Origin: Gammaproteobacteria bacterium
GTDB lineage: Bacteria > Pseudomonadota > Gammaproteobacteria > Arenicellales > DRJH01
Assembly (NCBI GenBank): GCA_011052285.1
Contig: DRJH01000181.1
Location: 1 to 5,459, forward strand
Direction of reading: 5' to 3'
DNA length: 5,459 bases
In this document: positions 5,094 to 5,459 of the stretch, one piece after another
How the letters are laid out: each line of letters opens with the position of its first letter
Numbering within the stretch: position 1 is the first letter of the stretch
Translations under genes and position numbers: made by a program
Notes under the pieces: model-generated
What the model saw: the letters and a program-made list of their open reading frames with translations, nothing else
Told to the model about the DNA's origin: nothing
Database searches by the model: none

Positions 5094-5459
5094 TAAAACC
5101 CATCGGCTGACCTGGCCACGGGCGTCGTTGAGCCTGCTTGCGGGTCTGCTTTTCACGCTGGGTTTTGCCCCCGTGAGCTTCAAGCTGTTGACCCTGCTGG
5201 CCCTGGCCCTGCTACTGGGTTGCCTGCAAGGTGTAAAGCCGAAAACCGCAGCGAAATATGGCTTGTTATTCGGCATTACTGCCTTCGGCGTCGGTGTTTC
5301 CTGGGTCTACGTCAGCCTGCATCGCTTTGGCGGTATGGCACCGCCGCTGGCTGCACTGGCGGTGGCCTTGCTGGTGATTTACTGTGCGTTGTCTCCAGCG
5401 CTGGTCGCTTGGTTGTATGCCCGGGCTCAGTCTTGTGGGATTCAAACGCTATCGATAAC
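5077..5459 (+). CDS. lnt: Apolipoprotein N-acyltransferase Lnt, N-terminal part
   Basis: Lnt is an inner-membrane enzyme that adds the third acyl chain to the N-terminal Cys of lipoproteins, the last step of lipoprotein maturation. Only 127 codons are in the window; the C-terminal nitrilase-like catalytic domain lies outside. After a short basic start (residues 1-15) come hydrophobic segments at about 16-33, 35-51, 60-80 and 87-112. FTLGFAPV (26-33) and SWVYVSLHRFGGM (about 74-86) match the conserved Lnt N-terminal region, equivalent to INWVYVSIAQFGGM in E. coli. The ATG at 5077 lies inside the end of corC, giving a 17-base overlap, with no strong ribosome binding site, so coupled translation is likely. 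The partner gene order ybeX-lnt supports the call. Confidence 0.93.
   Translation, partial: MSTSPDKTHRLTWPRASLSLLAGLLFTLGFAPVSFKLLTLLALALLLGCLQGVKPKTAAKYGLLFGITAFGVGVSWVYVSLHRFGGMAPPLAALAVALLVIYCALSPALVAWLYARAQSCGIQTLSI

Overview
The window comes from a gammaproteobacterial chromosome of moderate GC content. It holds the conserved block miaB - ybeZ (PhoH-like) - ybeY - ybeX/corC - lnt, in the order known from Escherichia coli. The encoded proteins read as clear orthologues of the enterobacterial ones but are divergent enough to suggest another gammaproteobacterial order. Genus cannot be fixed from the sequence.

Layout: 1-180 has no gene I can support. 181-1056 on the minus strand encodes an exported M23-family zinc metallopeptidase. 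1057-1413 is a divergent intergenic region of 357 bp, unusually rich in repeats. It contains operator-like GGTATACTG boxes beside the peptidase start, a possible small inverted-repeat (MITE-like) element at about 1131-1377, and an 18-bp perfect tandem repeat. 1414-2736 is miaB. A short gap (2737-2815) carries a second copy of the intergenic repeat, two competing hairpins and a plausible extended -10 promoter. After it come phoH/ybeZ, ybeY, corC and the first 127 codons of lnt, all overlapping by a few bases and so probably one translationally coupled transcription unit.

The plus-strand genes join RNA maturation to the cell envelope: MiaB makes the 2-methylthio modification of tRNA, the PhoH-like ATPase and YbeY act in rRNA maturation and RNA quality control, CorC is a CBS-domain protein, and Lnt N-acylates lipoproteins. 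The divergent peptidase probably acts on peptidoglycan in the periplasm.

The genes are ordinary. The material worth a second look is the non-coding repeat family (three related copies, each lying just upstream of a gene in that gene's own orientation), the TATACT-centred boxes, and an M23 protein in which the second His of the usual HxH motif is Asp. I see no convincing new multi-gene system.
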